Assembly: GCF_030848805.1 (NCBI RefSeq)
Contig: NC_092359.1
Span: forward strand, 4,267,001-4,331,000
Reading direction: 5' to 3'
DNA: 64,000 bases
DNA from: Temnothorax longispinosus
Lineage: Eukaryota > Arthropoda > Insecta > Hymenoptera > Formicidae
Below, one piece after another: positions 1 to 12,281 of this stretch. Below the pieces are notes generated by a model. That model searched no databases, was not told the origin of the DNA, and worked only from the letters and a program-made list of their open reading frames with translations. The first letter of the stretch is position 1. Each line of letters begins with the position of its first letter. Made by a program: the position numbers and the translations under genes.

Positions 1-649
1 TTAATATATTTGCAAGTATGGGTTTATATTGCGCTCTCGGTGAAATTTTGATGTCCCAGGTTAGTTGTATAAAGGTTTTTTTTTATGTGCAAATTAAATG
101 TTGTATAATTAACTCTATAGTCACTATTATATGGTAGTGACCAATTTCTATTTAGATGTGTAACAATGTATATAATAATTGACATCTAAAAGTGCTTTTG
201 GTATTTTCAAGTGCAATGAAATATATTATGCGGCATTTAATAATAAATGGTACACCCTAAATCCAAAAATTGCAGAAGATTTGTTGTTCTTGATGACAAG
301 AGGTTCTAAACCAATCTATCTGACTGTTGGAAAAATTTCTCCTGTTACAATGGCTACTTTTTGTAGTGTAAGATATTTTAATGTTTGACTATTGCATTAA
401 AATATTGTTTCGTGTGACTGCAAATCTGTTAAAAATCATTATACAATGTACTACATTTTAATATATATAATTAAAATCTCTTATTTAATCTGTACATGTA
501 TAATCTTAAATTTTGCAATTACATACCTAAAAGCTCATGCTATTAATTTAATACTGTTAATTTACTCTGTAACCATTAAAAAATATGTCTTTCAGTTCGT
601 AAAAACGTCCGTTGGTTATATATCCGTTTTGCATACAACAAAAAGTTGA
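1..649 (+). CDS. Odorant receptor OR-1, 3' end only (partial)
   Basis: This is the tail of an insect OR whose 5' part lies left of the window. Visible exons are <1..59, 212..367 and 596..649. The first ends in ALGEILMSQ before a GT donor, matching the end of exon 5 in the other copies. The second starts CNEIYYAAF, carries the TVGKISPVTMATFC segment of transmembrane helix 7 and ends at a GTAAGA donor. The last encodes FVKTSVGYISVLHTTKS and a TGA stop. All visible parts are open and closest to OR-4. Insect ORs are inverted seven-pass membrane proteins that act with Orco. Which ligand it detects cannot be read. Confidence 0.85.
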
Positions 650-1329
650 TTAAAAAAGTGAGAAGAATGTGGTTTCTTTTCCAAAATATCATGCATCTTT
701 TCATATAATTATACTTTGGCTTAAGAAGTATGCCTGTATTAATGTTATTTGCAAATAAATAAATTTTATTGCATTATTTGAGTGGAGAATTTTATTAAGT
801 AATAATAAAACTTCCAAACTCAACTAAAATTAAATAAATCGTATTCTATAGATATCTATTCTGATCATAATAAACATCCTGCATGCATAAAAATTTGGTT
901 CACAATTTTAAAAATATCTCGTATGCAATTTATCAGATTTTTACCTGCTTGTGATTATGTGTTTTATTTTTTAGTATTGTTTGTAGTCGTGAATGCACTC
1001 GCGAGCGTATCTATACTTAAGTCGATGGAAAAATACTTATGGCAATCACTATTATTATGAGATATCATTATTATGATGTTTAAATTCACTGTCGGCAGAC
1101 AGATTATAAGAATTGCATCGTACAGAGACGTTTCCGTTTAATATAATACTGAAAGTATCAAATTAATTTTCTTTCAATTTGTGGGCCCAAATCTTCCCTA
1201 AATAGCAATTGTATGCATCGTAATAAAATCGATTTTGCGTGCGTGGGAATATGGTAGTATACAATTCATCACACCCACGCTTATTCACTCATTGTTATCG
1301 AAGTTACGTCAGCAGCTACTTGGGCAGAC

Positions 1330-1868
1330 AAAAAAAACGAGAAATGTTTTTAACTCTTTCGTAACTACGCTGACTACGATGAATTTCTACAAAAGGATAT
1401 GTAAGTACTTTAGTTATGGAACAATTTGTTCAATAATTTATAACTAAAAGTGCTTCTGATTTTTTCAAGCGTAATAAAATATATTATGCTACATACAGTA
1501 ATAAATGGTACACCATGGATCCAAAAATCACAAAAAATTTGTTGATGTTAAGCAAAAAGCTCTACACCAATTTATCTCACCGTTGGAAAAATATCTCCTT
1601 TTACAATGATCACTATTTGTAGTGTAAGATAATTTTGTGTTTAATTATAAATATCATATTAAAACTTCGTTTGAGGCATTACTAAACTTTTATTAAAATT
1701 TATTGTGCAATCTACATTATGTTTTAATATCTAAAATTTAAATTGTATATTTTATGTATTCAAAATCTTGAACTTCACAGTTATTTATCTATTAAGTTTA
1801 TATTGTTAAATAAATTAATAAAAACATCAGTTGGTTATATATCCGTTTTGCACACAACGAGAAGATGA
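1330..1868 (+). pseudogene. Relic of OR exons 6 and 7 downstream of OR-1
   Basis: Pseudo-exon 6 at 1470-1623 keeps the frame YYATYSNKWYTMDPKI, then shifts frame, so the helix-7 segment is lost; its GTAAGA donor survives. Pseudo-exon 7 at 1815-1868 still reads LIKTSVGYISVLHTTRR and a stop, but the acceptor AG is gone. About 70 nt before pseudo-exon 6 is an exon-like block (about 1330-1400) that is also present in the OR-2 and OR-3 units. The relic cannot produce a receptor. It resembles the functional exons of OR-1 to OR-4 more than those of OR-5 to OR-10. Confidence 0.8.
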
Positions 1869-2635
1869 TAGAAAAAGTGAGGGAAATGTAAATTTTTTCC
1901 TATATTATGCAATTTTTTTGTAGAAAACTATAGTTCAACTATGCTACAGCTATTAATATGTTACTTACAAATAAATATATTTTAATGCATTAATTGAATG
2001 GAATCAACGGAAAATTTTCTTAGTAGTGGTACAAATATAGAATTTAAATAAACTTAAGAAAATCGTTATTTAGACATACCTGTTTTTTCGTGAATTTTTG
2101 GCCAGGCTAGCTATTTATTTAAATTAACCATTTATTTTATATAATGTATTATTAAATCTGGATAACTTGAGAAAGATTTAAAATATTTTAAAAGTTATTT
2201 ATTTAATAACAATTATATTAAAGATACTTATAAAAACAAACAATACAATTTTTAAAAATTTATTGTGAAAAATTAACATCATTAGAGCAATGCATGATAA
2301 GCTCTATACTGTCTACTACTATAAAAAATAGTTATAAGCAGCAAAGGATTATAGATGCCTGGAAATATAACTGGTGCACTTATGTACGTTTTTTCATCAA
2401 GCATATCCACTGGTTATCGTGCAATTTTTTACTCGCGCATGTTTCAATACTAGAAACTTGACAAAAATTCTAAACGACGGTAAAGGCAGAATATTTAAAA
2501 TACTTTACTACAAGTTGATCGTTCGATACCTTCGAAAAGTGGTATAAGCATGCGCAAGAAACGCTCTTCGCGGCATAGGAGGTAACGTCGATTCATGAAA
2601 GAGGAACAGACGCCAGTCTTTAGATAGCATTGAAT
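1869..2635 (+). other. Intergenic spacer and 5' flank of OR-2
   Basis: No gene is seen. The last 350 bases are strongly conserved upstream of OR-2, OR-3 and OR-4, including GCATGCGCAAGAAA about 90 nt before the start codon, so this is the likely promoter and 5' UTR. The GCGGCCCT element found upstream of OR-5 to OR-10 is absent. Confidence 0.5.
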
Positions 2636-5478
2636 ATGGAAAGTTCGAAATATGACGGATATCAAGGTGCTCATGGTTATGATTATTGTAATTGTATGTG
2701 AAAAGTATCTTAACGACGTATTTTATTTTACAATTGCATGCAATCAGTGGTATCATTTATAATAATAATAATAATAATCCATACCTTATTTATTTACCGT
2801 TAACAAAAAGTCTGGATTATCGCCTTTTGTAGTAAATTGTGTTTTTTACCATATCAAAATATTGTAATAACGTCAGTTATATCTAACTGTACAAACTTGA
2901 AATCAATCAGTTTTGTTCAATAATTATTTATTATTTCTAAAATAATCTTTATGCTTGCATGACTAACCTAAATTAAAGTGTTTAAAGATGTTTTATTTTT
3001 AATTGCTACACACAGTCCGTTTGGTTTAATTATGAATGTATTTGAGTGATATTATAATTATACAATCCTTTTACATTATGAGCTCTGGATTTATCAAGGT
3101 TTCCGCAGGTAGATTTCGAATGGGCAGTGAAACTAAACCGTTTTACTTTAAACTTGATTGGACTTTGGCCTAAGATCGCACAAAGTCCTCGGCAGAAATT
3201 AATGTGCAATTTTCGAGTGCTGGTAACTTTGTTGGGATTAATCAGCGTTCTTATTCCCTCTATACATTCCTTGATAAAAATTTTCGGAAACAGTTTGCTA
3301 ATGTTAGATAATTTACAATTTACTTTACCGTTCATAAGCTGCTTGATTAGAATCGTGATTTTTTGGTGGAAAAAAGAAGGTAGAGATCATTTGATCGTAT
3401 TTATAAGCTATAAAAGTATGGTAAATAACTTATAGTTACATAAATTCAGTGTTTAGATTAATATTAATAATTTTAAATACATATCGCATAACTTACATAA
3501 ATAAAATAAGGTCATATATAAATATATCTTTTTTCTGTATAAATAGTAGACCATGTACTTATTAAATGATTCATGAGTTATTTTTATTTTAAGTGTTTTT
3601 TATATTTCAAAAATTATGTACGTACAAGTATGTATGATCTTTTTACTTAAATGTATACAACCTTTAATTAAAATATTTTCACAAAATTTGATTTTAATTA
3701 TTTTTATATAAAAATAATATGACAAATATAATAAATTTACCTTTATATAAATATAAATAATAGAGTTTGTACGATATTTAGTGCATTTAGATTCGTAGAT
3801 TACGGAATTAATATTTTTACTGATTTATAATTTTTTATATATCCTTTTTTTTAATTAGAAAACACGGTGACATTGTTTCGAATTCTTGTTGAATTTTTTT
3901 TGTGCCTTTTACTGTTTAAGGTTGAACTTAACATATTTTAATTGACAACGCTGTAAATTGTTTATTTTTAAGCTATTGTACCGATTATGAATATGATCGC
4001 GAAGGATTGGATAAAGTTAAAAAGTGATCAAGAAAGAAGCTTGATGATTCGAAGAGCGCAAAGTGCACGTATAATTATTATTTGCTCCTACTGTGTAATG
4101 GGATTTGCGTGCATCTTTGTCGCAGTACTGCCTGCTTTTGGAATATTGATGAGACTTACTCCCAACATTACTGATCCAGGAAGGCCACTGCCTTTACAAT
4201 CTCATTATATTTACGATATAACAAAAAGGCCGCAATACGAATTGACATTATTAATCAAGCCATCTATATAGCTATCGCCATGATAGCCTATACTGCAATA
4301 GACAATTTTCTAAGTCTTCTGGTTTTTCATATATGCGGTCAGTTAGACATTCTTAAGTATCATTTGCAATATTTGGATAAAAACATAAATTACCACGAAG
4401 TTCTAAAGTGCTGCGTAGTAAAGCATATCCGTTTGCTTAGGTTTGTTTTCTATAAGATATAAGTAAATAGAATCTATATCAAATATGTGATAGAATATAT
4501 TTAATACATAAAATATCTTTTATAGGGCTATTGGTGTTATTGAAGATACATATAGCACAATACTTCTCTGCTTATTTACATATTTTACGGTACTTTTTGC
4601 TTTCTACGGATTTCGTATGATTAATGTAAGTATTTTGAAACTCAATGTTTGGAATTAAACATTATTTAAAAAAATTGACCTGAATTAAGACATATATTAG
4701 TATTAAATACATTCTGACACAAAATTACTATATTCACATGGCATATTATTATAAAATTTCAATTAGTGTTAATAAAAATAACTGTGTCTTTCATTTATTT
4801 CATAAATTAATTAGCTATTCGACAAAGGAAACGATATGTCTTTCGCTCACATAGTATATTTTGTTTCTGTTGTTTTTAACATATTTGCAAATATGTGTTT
4901 ATATTGCGCTCTCGGTGAAATTTTGATGTCCCAGGTTAGTCGCATACATTTTCTTTATGTGTAAATTAAATGTTGTGTAATTAACTCTATACGGACTATT
5001 ATATGGTAGTAACAAATTTTTATTTAAATGTGTAATACCGTATATAATAATTGATATCTAAAAGTGCTTTTGGTATTTTCAAGTGCAATGAAATATATTA
5101 TGCGGCATTTAGTAATAAATGGTATACTCTAAATCCAAAAATTGCAGAAGATTTGTTGTTTTTAATGACAAGAGGTTCTAAACCAATCTATCTGACGGTT
5201 GGAAAAAATTTTCCTGTTACAATGGCCACCTTTTTGGTAAAATTTTAATGTTGATATGTAAATATGTTTTTAATCTGTTAAAATCATTTACAATGTAACA
5301 TTTTTTATTTTCATTTTCTATTATATATGTACAATCTTAAATTTCGCAATTATATACCTAAGCTCATAGCTATTAATTTAATACTGTAAACTTACTCTGT
5401 AACCATTAAAAATATGTCTTTCAGTTAATAAAAACGTCCGTTGGTTATATATCCGTTTTGCATACAACAAAAAGTTGA
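2636..5478 (+). pseudogene. Odorant receptor OR-2, disabled by one 1-nt deletion
   Basis: Exons are 2636..2666, 3113..3379, 3973..4440, 4526..4625, 4815..4934, 5084..5236 and 5425..5478. Exon 1 encodes MESSKYDGYQ and splices in phase 1 to DFEWAVKLNR. Exon 2 carries helices 1-2, exon 3 helices 3-4 with FHICGQLDILK, exons 4 and 5 helices 5 and 6, and exons 6-7 helix 7. Exon 3 is 468 nt instead of the 469 nt seen in all the other copies: where OR-3 has TTGACATTTATT, OR-2 has TTGACATTATT (about 4246-4250), which breaks the frame between helices 3 and 4. Exon 6 is also 3 nt shorter and ends TTTTTG before a weak GTAAAA donor. Everything else is open, so the loss is recent, or is a sequencing error at a T run. 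Confidence 0.8.
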
Positions 5479-6309
5479 TTAAAAAAGTGAGAAGAATGTG
5501 AAGTTTCTTTTCTAAAATATTATGCAACTTTTCATAGAATTATACTTTGGATTAAGAAGTATGCCTGTATTGATAATATTTGCAAATAAATAAATTTTAT
5601 TGCATTATTTGCGTGCAGATTTCTATTAAGTAATAATAAAACTTGTAAATTTAACTAAAATTAAATAAATCATAATCTATAGATATCTGTTCTGATCATA
5701 ATAAACATCCTGCATGCATAAAAATTTGGTCCATAATTTTAAAAATATCTTGTTTGCAATTTATCAGATTTTCACACATGCTTGTGATTATGTGTGTTTT
5801 ATTTTTTAGTATTGTTTGTAGGCGGAAATGCTCTCGCGAGAGTATCTAATTAAGTTGATGGAAAAATACTTATGGCAATCACTATTATTATGAGGTTTTA
5901 CTATTATGGCGTTTAAATACACTGTCGGCAGACAGATTATAAGAATTGCATCGTACAGACACGTTTCCGTTTAATATGATACTGAAAGTATCAAATTAAT
6001 TCTCTTTCAATTTGTGGACCCAAATCTTCCCTAAATAGCAATTGCATGCATCGTAATAAAATCGATTTTGCGTGCGTGGGAATATGGGTAGTATATATAC
6101 AATTCATCACACCCACGCTTATTCACTCATTGTTATCGAAGTTACGTCAGCGGCTACTTGGGCGGACAAAAAAAAACGAGAAATGTTTTCAACTCTTTCG
6201 TAACTACGCTGACTACGATCAATTTTTACAAAAGGATATGTAAGTACTTTAGTTATGGGACAATTTTGTTCAATAATTTATAACTAAAAGTGCTTCTGAT
6301 TTTTTCAAG
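5479..6309 (+). other. Spacer between OR-2 and its relic
   Basis: No gene. The spacer matches the regions after OR-1, OR-3 and OR-4 almost base for base, which defines the repeating unit. At 6175-6240 it contains the exon-like block ending FLQKDM before a GTAAGT donor, frameshifted here relative to the OR-3 unit. Confidence 0.5.
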
Positions 6310-6732
6310 CGTAATAAAATATATTATGCTACATACAGTAATAAATGGTACACCATGGATCCAAAAATTACAGAAGATTTATTGATGTTAAGCAAGAACC
6401 TCTAAAACTTTATCTCACCGTTGGAAAAATATCTCCTGTTACAATGGTCACTTTTTGTAGCGTAAGATAATTTCGTGTTTAATTATAAGTATCATATTAA
6501 AATTTCGTTTAGCATTACTAAACTTTTATTAAAGTTTATGTGCAATCCTTATTATATATGTTTCAATATATAAAATTTAAATTTTTTTATTCATGTATTA
6601 AAATCTTAAACTTCACAATTATTTATCTATTAAGTTTATATTGTTAAATAACTAAATTTTATCAAAATATATATTTTAATTAGTAAAAACTTCAGTTGGT
6701 TATATATATATGTTTGCACACAACGAGAAGAT
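6310..6732 (+). pseudogene. Relic of OR exons 6 and 7 downstream of OR-2
   Basis: Pseudo-exon 6 (6310-6461, 152 nt against 156 in live copies) retains YYATYSNKWYTMDPKI and a GTAAGA donor, but its middle is frameshifted. Pseudo-exon 7 (about 6680-6732) still shows the GTTGGTTATATAT core and the ACAACGAGAAGATGA end, with an AT expansion in the helix-7 codons. It occupies the same place as the relics after OR-1 and OR-3, so it was already part of the unit before the unit was duplicated. Confidence 0.75.
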
Positions 6733-7501
6733 GATAGAAAAAGTGAGAGAAATGTAAATTTTTTCCTATATTATGCAAGTTTTTTTGTAGAAAACTATAG
6801 TTCAACTATGCTACAACTATTGATATGTTACTTACAAATAAATATATTTTACTGCATTAATTGAATGGAATCAACGGCGAATTTTCTTAGTAGTGGTACA
6901 AATATAGAATTTAAATAAACTTATGAAAATCGTAATTCAAACGTACCTGTTTTTTTGTAAATATTTGCCAGGCTAGCTATTTATTTAATTTCAACATTTA
7001 TTTTATATAATGTATTATTAAATCTGAATAATTTGATTTAAGGATTTAAATACTTTAAAAGTAATTTATTTAATAACAATTATATTAAAAATACATATAA
7101 GAACAAACAATACAATTTTTGCAAGTTTATTGTAAAATTTAACACCATTAGAGCAATGCATGATAAGCTCTATACAGTCCACTTCTATAAGCAATATACC
7201 TAAGCAGCAGAAAATTATAGAAGCCTGGAAATATAACTGGTGTACTTATGTACGTTTTTTCATCAAGCATATCCACTTGTTATAGTGCAATTTTTTATTC
7301 GCACATGTTTCGATGCTAGAAACTTGACGAAAATTCGAAACGACGGTAAAGGCAGAATATTTAAAATACTTTATTACAAGTTGATCGTTCGATACTTTCG
7401 AAAAGTGGTATAAGCATGCGCAAGAAATGCTCTTCGAGGCATAGGAGGTAACGTCGATTCATGAAAGAGGGAGAGACGCCAGTCTTTAGATAGCATTGAA
7501 C
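6733..7501 (+). other. Spacer and 5' flank of OR-3
   Basis: No gene seen. Conserved with 1869-2635 and 13196-13959, including the GCATGCGCAAGAAATG stretch about 90 nt upstream of the start. Likely promoter and 5' UTR of OR-3. Confidence 0.45.
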
Positions 7502-10500
7502 ATGGAAAGTTCGAAATATGACGGATATCAAGGTGCTCATGGTTTTGATTATTGTAACTGTATGTGAAAAGAATCTTAATGACGTATTTTATTTTGCAAT
7601 TGTATGCAAGCAGTGGTATTCATTTATAATAATAATAATAATAATAATCTATACCTTATTTATTTACCGTTAAAAAAAGTCTGGATTATCGCCTTTTGTA
7701 GTAAATTGTGTTTTTTACCATATCAAAATATTGTAATAACGTCAGTTATATCTAACTGTACAAACTTGAAATCAATCAGTTTTGTTCAATAATTATTTAT
7801 TATTTCTAAAATAATCTTTATGCTTGCATGACTAACCTAAATTAAAGTGGTTAAAGATTTTTTTTTTTAATACTTATGAATGTATTTGAGTGATATTATA
7901 ATTGTATAATCCTTCTATATTATAAGCTTTGTATTTATCAAGGTTTCCGCAGGTAGATTTCGAATGGGCAGTGAAACTAAACCGTTTTACTTTAAACTTG
8001 ATTGGACTTTGGCCTAAGATCGCACAAAGTCCTCGGCAGAAATTAATGTGCAATTTTCGAGTGCTGGTAACTTTGTTGGGATTAATCAGCGTTCTTATTC
8101 CCTCTATACATTCCTTGATAAAAATTTTCGGAAACAGTTTGCTAATGTTAGATAATTTACAATTTACTTTACCGTTCATAAGCTGCTTGATTAGAATCGT
8201 GATTTTTTGGTGGAAAAAAGAAGGTAGAGATCATTTGATCGTATTTATAAGCTATAAAAGTATGGTAAATAACTAATACATAAATTGAGTGTTTAGATTA
8301 ATATTAATAATTTTAAATACATATCGCATAACTTACATAAATAAAATAAGGTCATATATAAATATATCTTTTTTCTGTATAAATAGTAGACCATGTACTT
8401 ATTAAATGATTCATGAGTTATTTTTATTTTAAGTGTTTTTTATATTTCAAAAATTATGTACATACATGTATGTATAATCTTTTTAATTAAACATATACAT
8501 TTAATTAAAATATTTTTCAAAAAATTTGATTTTAATTATTTTGTATATAAAATAACATAAATCATAATAAATTTACCTTTATATAAATTATAAATAATAG
8601 AGTTTGTACGATATTTGTGTGCATTAAGATTCGTAGATTACGGAATTAATATTTTTACTGATTTATAATTATAATATATTCTTTTCTAATTACTACAACA
8701 GTGACATTGTTTCGAATTCTTATTGAATTTTTTTCTGTGCCTTTTACTGTTTAAGGTTGAACTTAACATATTTTAATTGAGCAACGCTGTAAATTGTTTA
8801 TTTTTAAGCTATTGTACCGATTATGAATATGATCGCGAAGGATTGGATAAAGTTAAAAAGTAATCAAGAGAGAAGCTTGATGATGCAAAGAGCGCAAAGT
8901 GCACGTATAATTATTATTTGCTCCTACTGTGTAATGGGATTTGCGTGCATCTTTGTCGCAGTACTGCCTGCTTTTGGAATATTGATGAGACTTACTCCCA
9001 ACATTACTGATCCAGGAAGGCCACTGCCTTTACAATCTCATTATATTTACGATATAACAAAAAGGCCGCAATACGAATTGACATTTATTAATCAAGCCAT
9101 CTATATAGCTATCTCCACGATGGCCTATACTGCAATAGACAATTTTTTGAGTTTTCTGGTTTTTCATATATGCGGTCAGTTAGACATTCTTAAGTATAAT
9201 TTGCAATATTTGGATAAAAACATAAATTACCACGAAGTTCTAAAGTGCTGCGTAGTAAAGCATATCCGTTTGCTTAGGTTTGTTTTCTATAAGATATAAG
9301 TAAATAGAATCTATATCAAATATGTGATAGAATATATTTAATACATAAAATATCTTTTATAGGGCTATTGGTGTTATTGAAGATACATATAGCACAATAC
9401 TTCTCTGCTTATTTACATATTTTACGGTACTTTTTGCTTTCTACGGATTTCGTATGATTAATGTAAGTATTTTGAAACTCAATGTTTGGATAAAACATTA
9501 TTTAAAAAATTGACCTGAATTAATACATATATTAGTATTAAATACATTCTGACACAAAATTACTATATTTACATGTCATATTATTATAAAATTCCTCATT
9601 AGTATTAATAAAAATAACTATGTCTTTTCATTTATTTCATAAACTAATTAGCTATTCGACAAAGGAAACGATATGTCTTTCGCTCACATTGTATATTTTC
9701 TTTCTATCGTTTTTAACATATTTACAAATATGTGTTTATATTGCGCTCTCGGTGAAATTTTGATGTCCCAGGTTAGTTGCATACATTTTCTTTATGTATA
9801 AATTAAATGTTGTGTAATTAACTCTATACGGACTATTATATGGTAGTGACAAATTTTTATTTAGATGTGTAATAATGTATATAATAATTGATATCTAAAA
9901 GTGCTTTTGGTATTTTCAAGTGCAATGAAATATATTATGCGGCATTTAGTAATAAATGGTATACCCTAAATCCAAAAATTGCAGAAGATTTGTTGTTCTT
10001 AATGACAAGAGGTTCTAAACCAATCTATCTGACGGTTGGAAAAATTTTTCCTGTTACAATGGCCACCTTTTGCAGTGTAAGATATTTTAATGTTTGACTA
10101 TTGCATTAAAATATTGTTTGGTGTCACTGCAAATGTGTTATAGGAAGACCAGGGCTATCTGTCTACGGGGGCTATGTCCACAGTAGTGCTATCTCAAGTT
10201 TTAAAGGACAGATGTCTCTACCATTGTATTGATATTTAATGTTTGTTTGTTTTTCTTGCGATGCCTCTCGCAGACGCTATATACGTTAAAAGAAAAGCGA
10301 AAACAATTATTCACATTTTCGAGCGACAGTCGAAAAATTGCTGTGCGACAGTAGTTTAACTCAAATTAAGTAAACAATTCATAATATTATCAATTAATAT
10401 ATAGTTATCAGTTGTGAGAAGTGTCAAATCTTAATTCCGCATTATCTAAAATTGGCAACATATTACTGAAAAACATGGTCGGGGTTATCTGTCCTATTTT

Positions 10501-11597
10501 TTGATGGAGCAATGTGTCCACACTTCAATGACGAATTATTCTTTCATAATAGATAAGGTAGACATATCTAATAAAATTATATTTAGAGCGATTAAAAGAA
10601 TAAAAATTGAGCGAGAATCTTTTCATAAAAACAGCGTTAGACTGGAATAAATGTTCGGGCTCTCACTCGCTACTGTAAAAAATTGACCTACGACCTACTT
10701 GATCCTGCGATTTAAGAATCGTCCCCAAATTTTTATTTTAAAAATACACATCAAGTTAAATATATGAGTTTGTCTTAAATTAATGAGTATTTTCTATTTC
10801 AAACGCGCCGAGATAAAGTAAAAGCATTAATTAAAAAAAAAAATATTGAAGAATTGAGGGGACAAAAGAACTCATCACATTGATTTTGCAACAAACTCAA
10901 AATCAGTTTGATGCCACCGTATATAAAGAAAAGTCACTCTACGCAGGAACTTGTCAAAAAATCTACACAAAGTGCTTCTACTTCTCTGACTCGAACGAAT
11001 AGGCAGTTTTTTCAATATTATATATTAATAATAAATAATATTATAAATAAGTATATAACTTAATATATAAATAATGTGTTTTTTATTATGTGGACAGATA
11101 GCCCCTCGAATGTGGACAGAATAGCCCCGCATATGGAGCTTGACTTGTCCACTTAAAAAAATCGCCTCTTTAAAATGTTAAAAAATCAACGATTCTAATT
11201 ATGTTTTGTTTTAATAGTAAGGTTGAAAGGTTATACCATTGAAATTTTAGCCAAATATATTTATTAGTTTTTTAGTAAACTTGAAAAAAGCGTAAAGTAT
11301 AGACACATAGCCCCGGTCTCCCCTAAATCTTTACACAATGTACTACATTTTAATATGTATAATTCAATCTAAAAATCATTATACAATGTACTACATTTTA
11401 ATATATATAATTCAAATTTCTCATTTTAATCTATTTATATATGTACTATCTTAAACTTTGCGATTATATACCTAACCTCATATGCTATTAATTTAATACT
11501 GTTAATTTACTCTGTAACCATTAAAAAATATGTCTTTTAGTTAATAAAAACGTCCGTTGGTTATATATCCGTTTTGCATACAACAAAAGTTGATTAA
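7502..11597 (+). CDS. Odorant receptor OR-3, intact
   Basis: Exons are 7502..7532, 7957..8223, 8809..9277, 9363..9462, 9652..9771, 9921..10076 and 11541..11597, giving 399 aa. It starts MESSKYDGYQ and continues DFEWAVKLNRFTLNLIGLWP. Helices 1 and 2 (VLVTLLGLISVLIPSIHSL and SCLIRIVIFWW) are in exon 2. Helices 3 and 4, with FHICGQLDILK, are in exon 3. Helix 5 (FTYFTVLFAFYGF) is in exon 4, helix 6 (NMCLYCALGEI) in exon 5 and helix 7 (VGKIFPVTMATFC) in exons 6-7. A missing A in exon 7 changes the usual TTKS end to TTKVD before a TAA, two residues beyond helix 7 and probably harmless. Intron 6 is 1,464 nt because a 1.18-kb transposon sits in it. Predicted odorant-gated channel subunit; the ligand is unknown. 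Confidence 0.85.
10143..11323. mobile_element. Non-autonomous DNA transposon with GGGGAGACCGGGG-type ends, in OR-3 intron 6
   Basis: The element has inverted ends (left GGAAGACCAGGGCTAT; right end, read inward on the other strand, GGGGAGACCGGGGCTAT) and is flanked by TA on both sides (10141-10142 and 11324-11325). Removing it and one TA gives GTGTTATAAATC, which closely matches the uninterrupted intron of OR-1. No transposase frame is visible. Copies of the end motif (GGGGCTATCTGTCC-like) recur inside at about 10150, 10480 and 11090-11130, as subterminal repeats. The TA duplication fits Tc1/mariner-like integration, but I do not recognise the family. Confidence 0.8.
11330..11420. repeat. Short local duplication beside the transposon
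   Basis: The stretch ACAATGTACTACATTTTAAT occurs twice, at about 11335 and 11381, followed both times by AT-rich similar sequence. The paralogous introns of OR-1 and OR-4 have one copy. It is probably slippage or repair next to the insertion. Confidence 0.5.
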
Positions 11598-12281
11598 AAA
11601 AGTGAAAAGAATGTGAAGTTTCTTTTCTAAAATATTATGCAACTTTTCATAGAATTATACTTTGGCTTAAGAAGTATGCCTGTATTAATGTTATTTGCAA
11701 ATAAATAAATTTTATTGCATTATTTGCGTGGAGAATTCTATTAAGTAATAATAAAACTTGTAAATTTAACTAAAAATTAAATAAATCGTAATCTATGGAT
11801 ATCTTTTCTGATTATAATAAACATCCTGCATGCATAAAAATTTGGTTCACAATTTTTAATTGAAATATCTCGTATACCATTTATCAGATTTTCGCACATG
11901 CTTGTGATTATGTGTGTTTTGTTTTTGAGTATTGTTTGTAATCGTGAATACTCTCGCGAGCGTATCTACTTGTCGATAGAAAAATACTTATGACAATTAC
12001 TATTAAATTGTTGTAAAATATTACTATTATGATGTTTAAATACACTGTCATGTCGGGGCAGACAGATTACATAAGAATTACGTCGTACAGACACATTTTC
12101 TTTATTAATTCTTTTTCAATTTGTGTACACAAATCTTCCCTAAATAGCAATTGTATGCATTGTAATAAAATCGATCTCGCGTGCGTGGGAATATAGTAGT
12201 ACATATACGTGTCGTCACACTCACCCTTATTCACTTGTTGTTATCGAAGTTACGTCAGCGGCTACTTGGACGGACAAAAGA

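Noticed and set aside
3030..3335. Minus-strand frame of 101 codons, repeated at 7874-8179, 14375-14686 and 61548-61844
   Set aside because: It is the antisense shadow of OR exon 2; it recurs only because the exon is conserved and has no start or splice context of its own.
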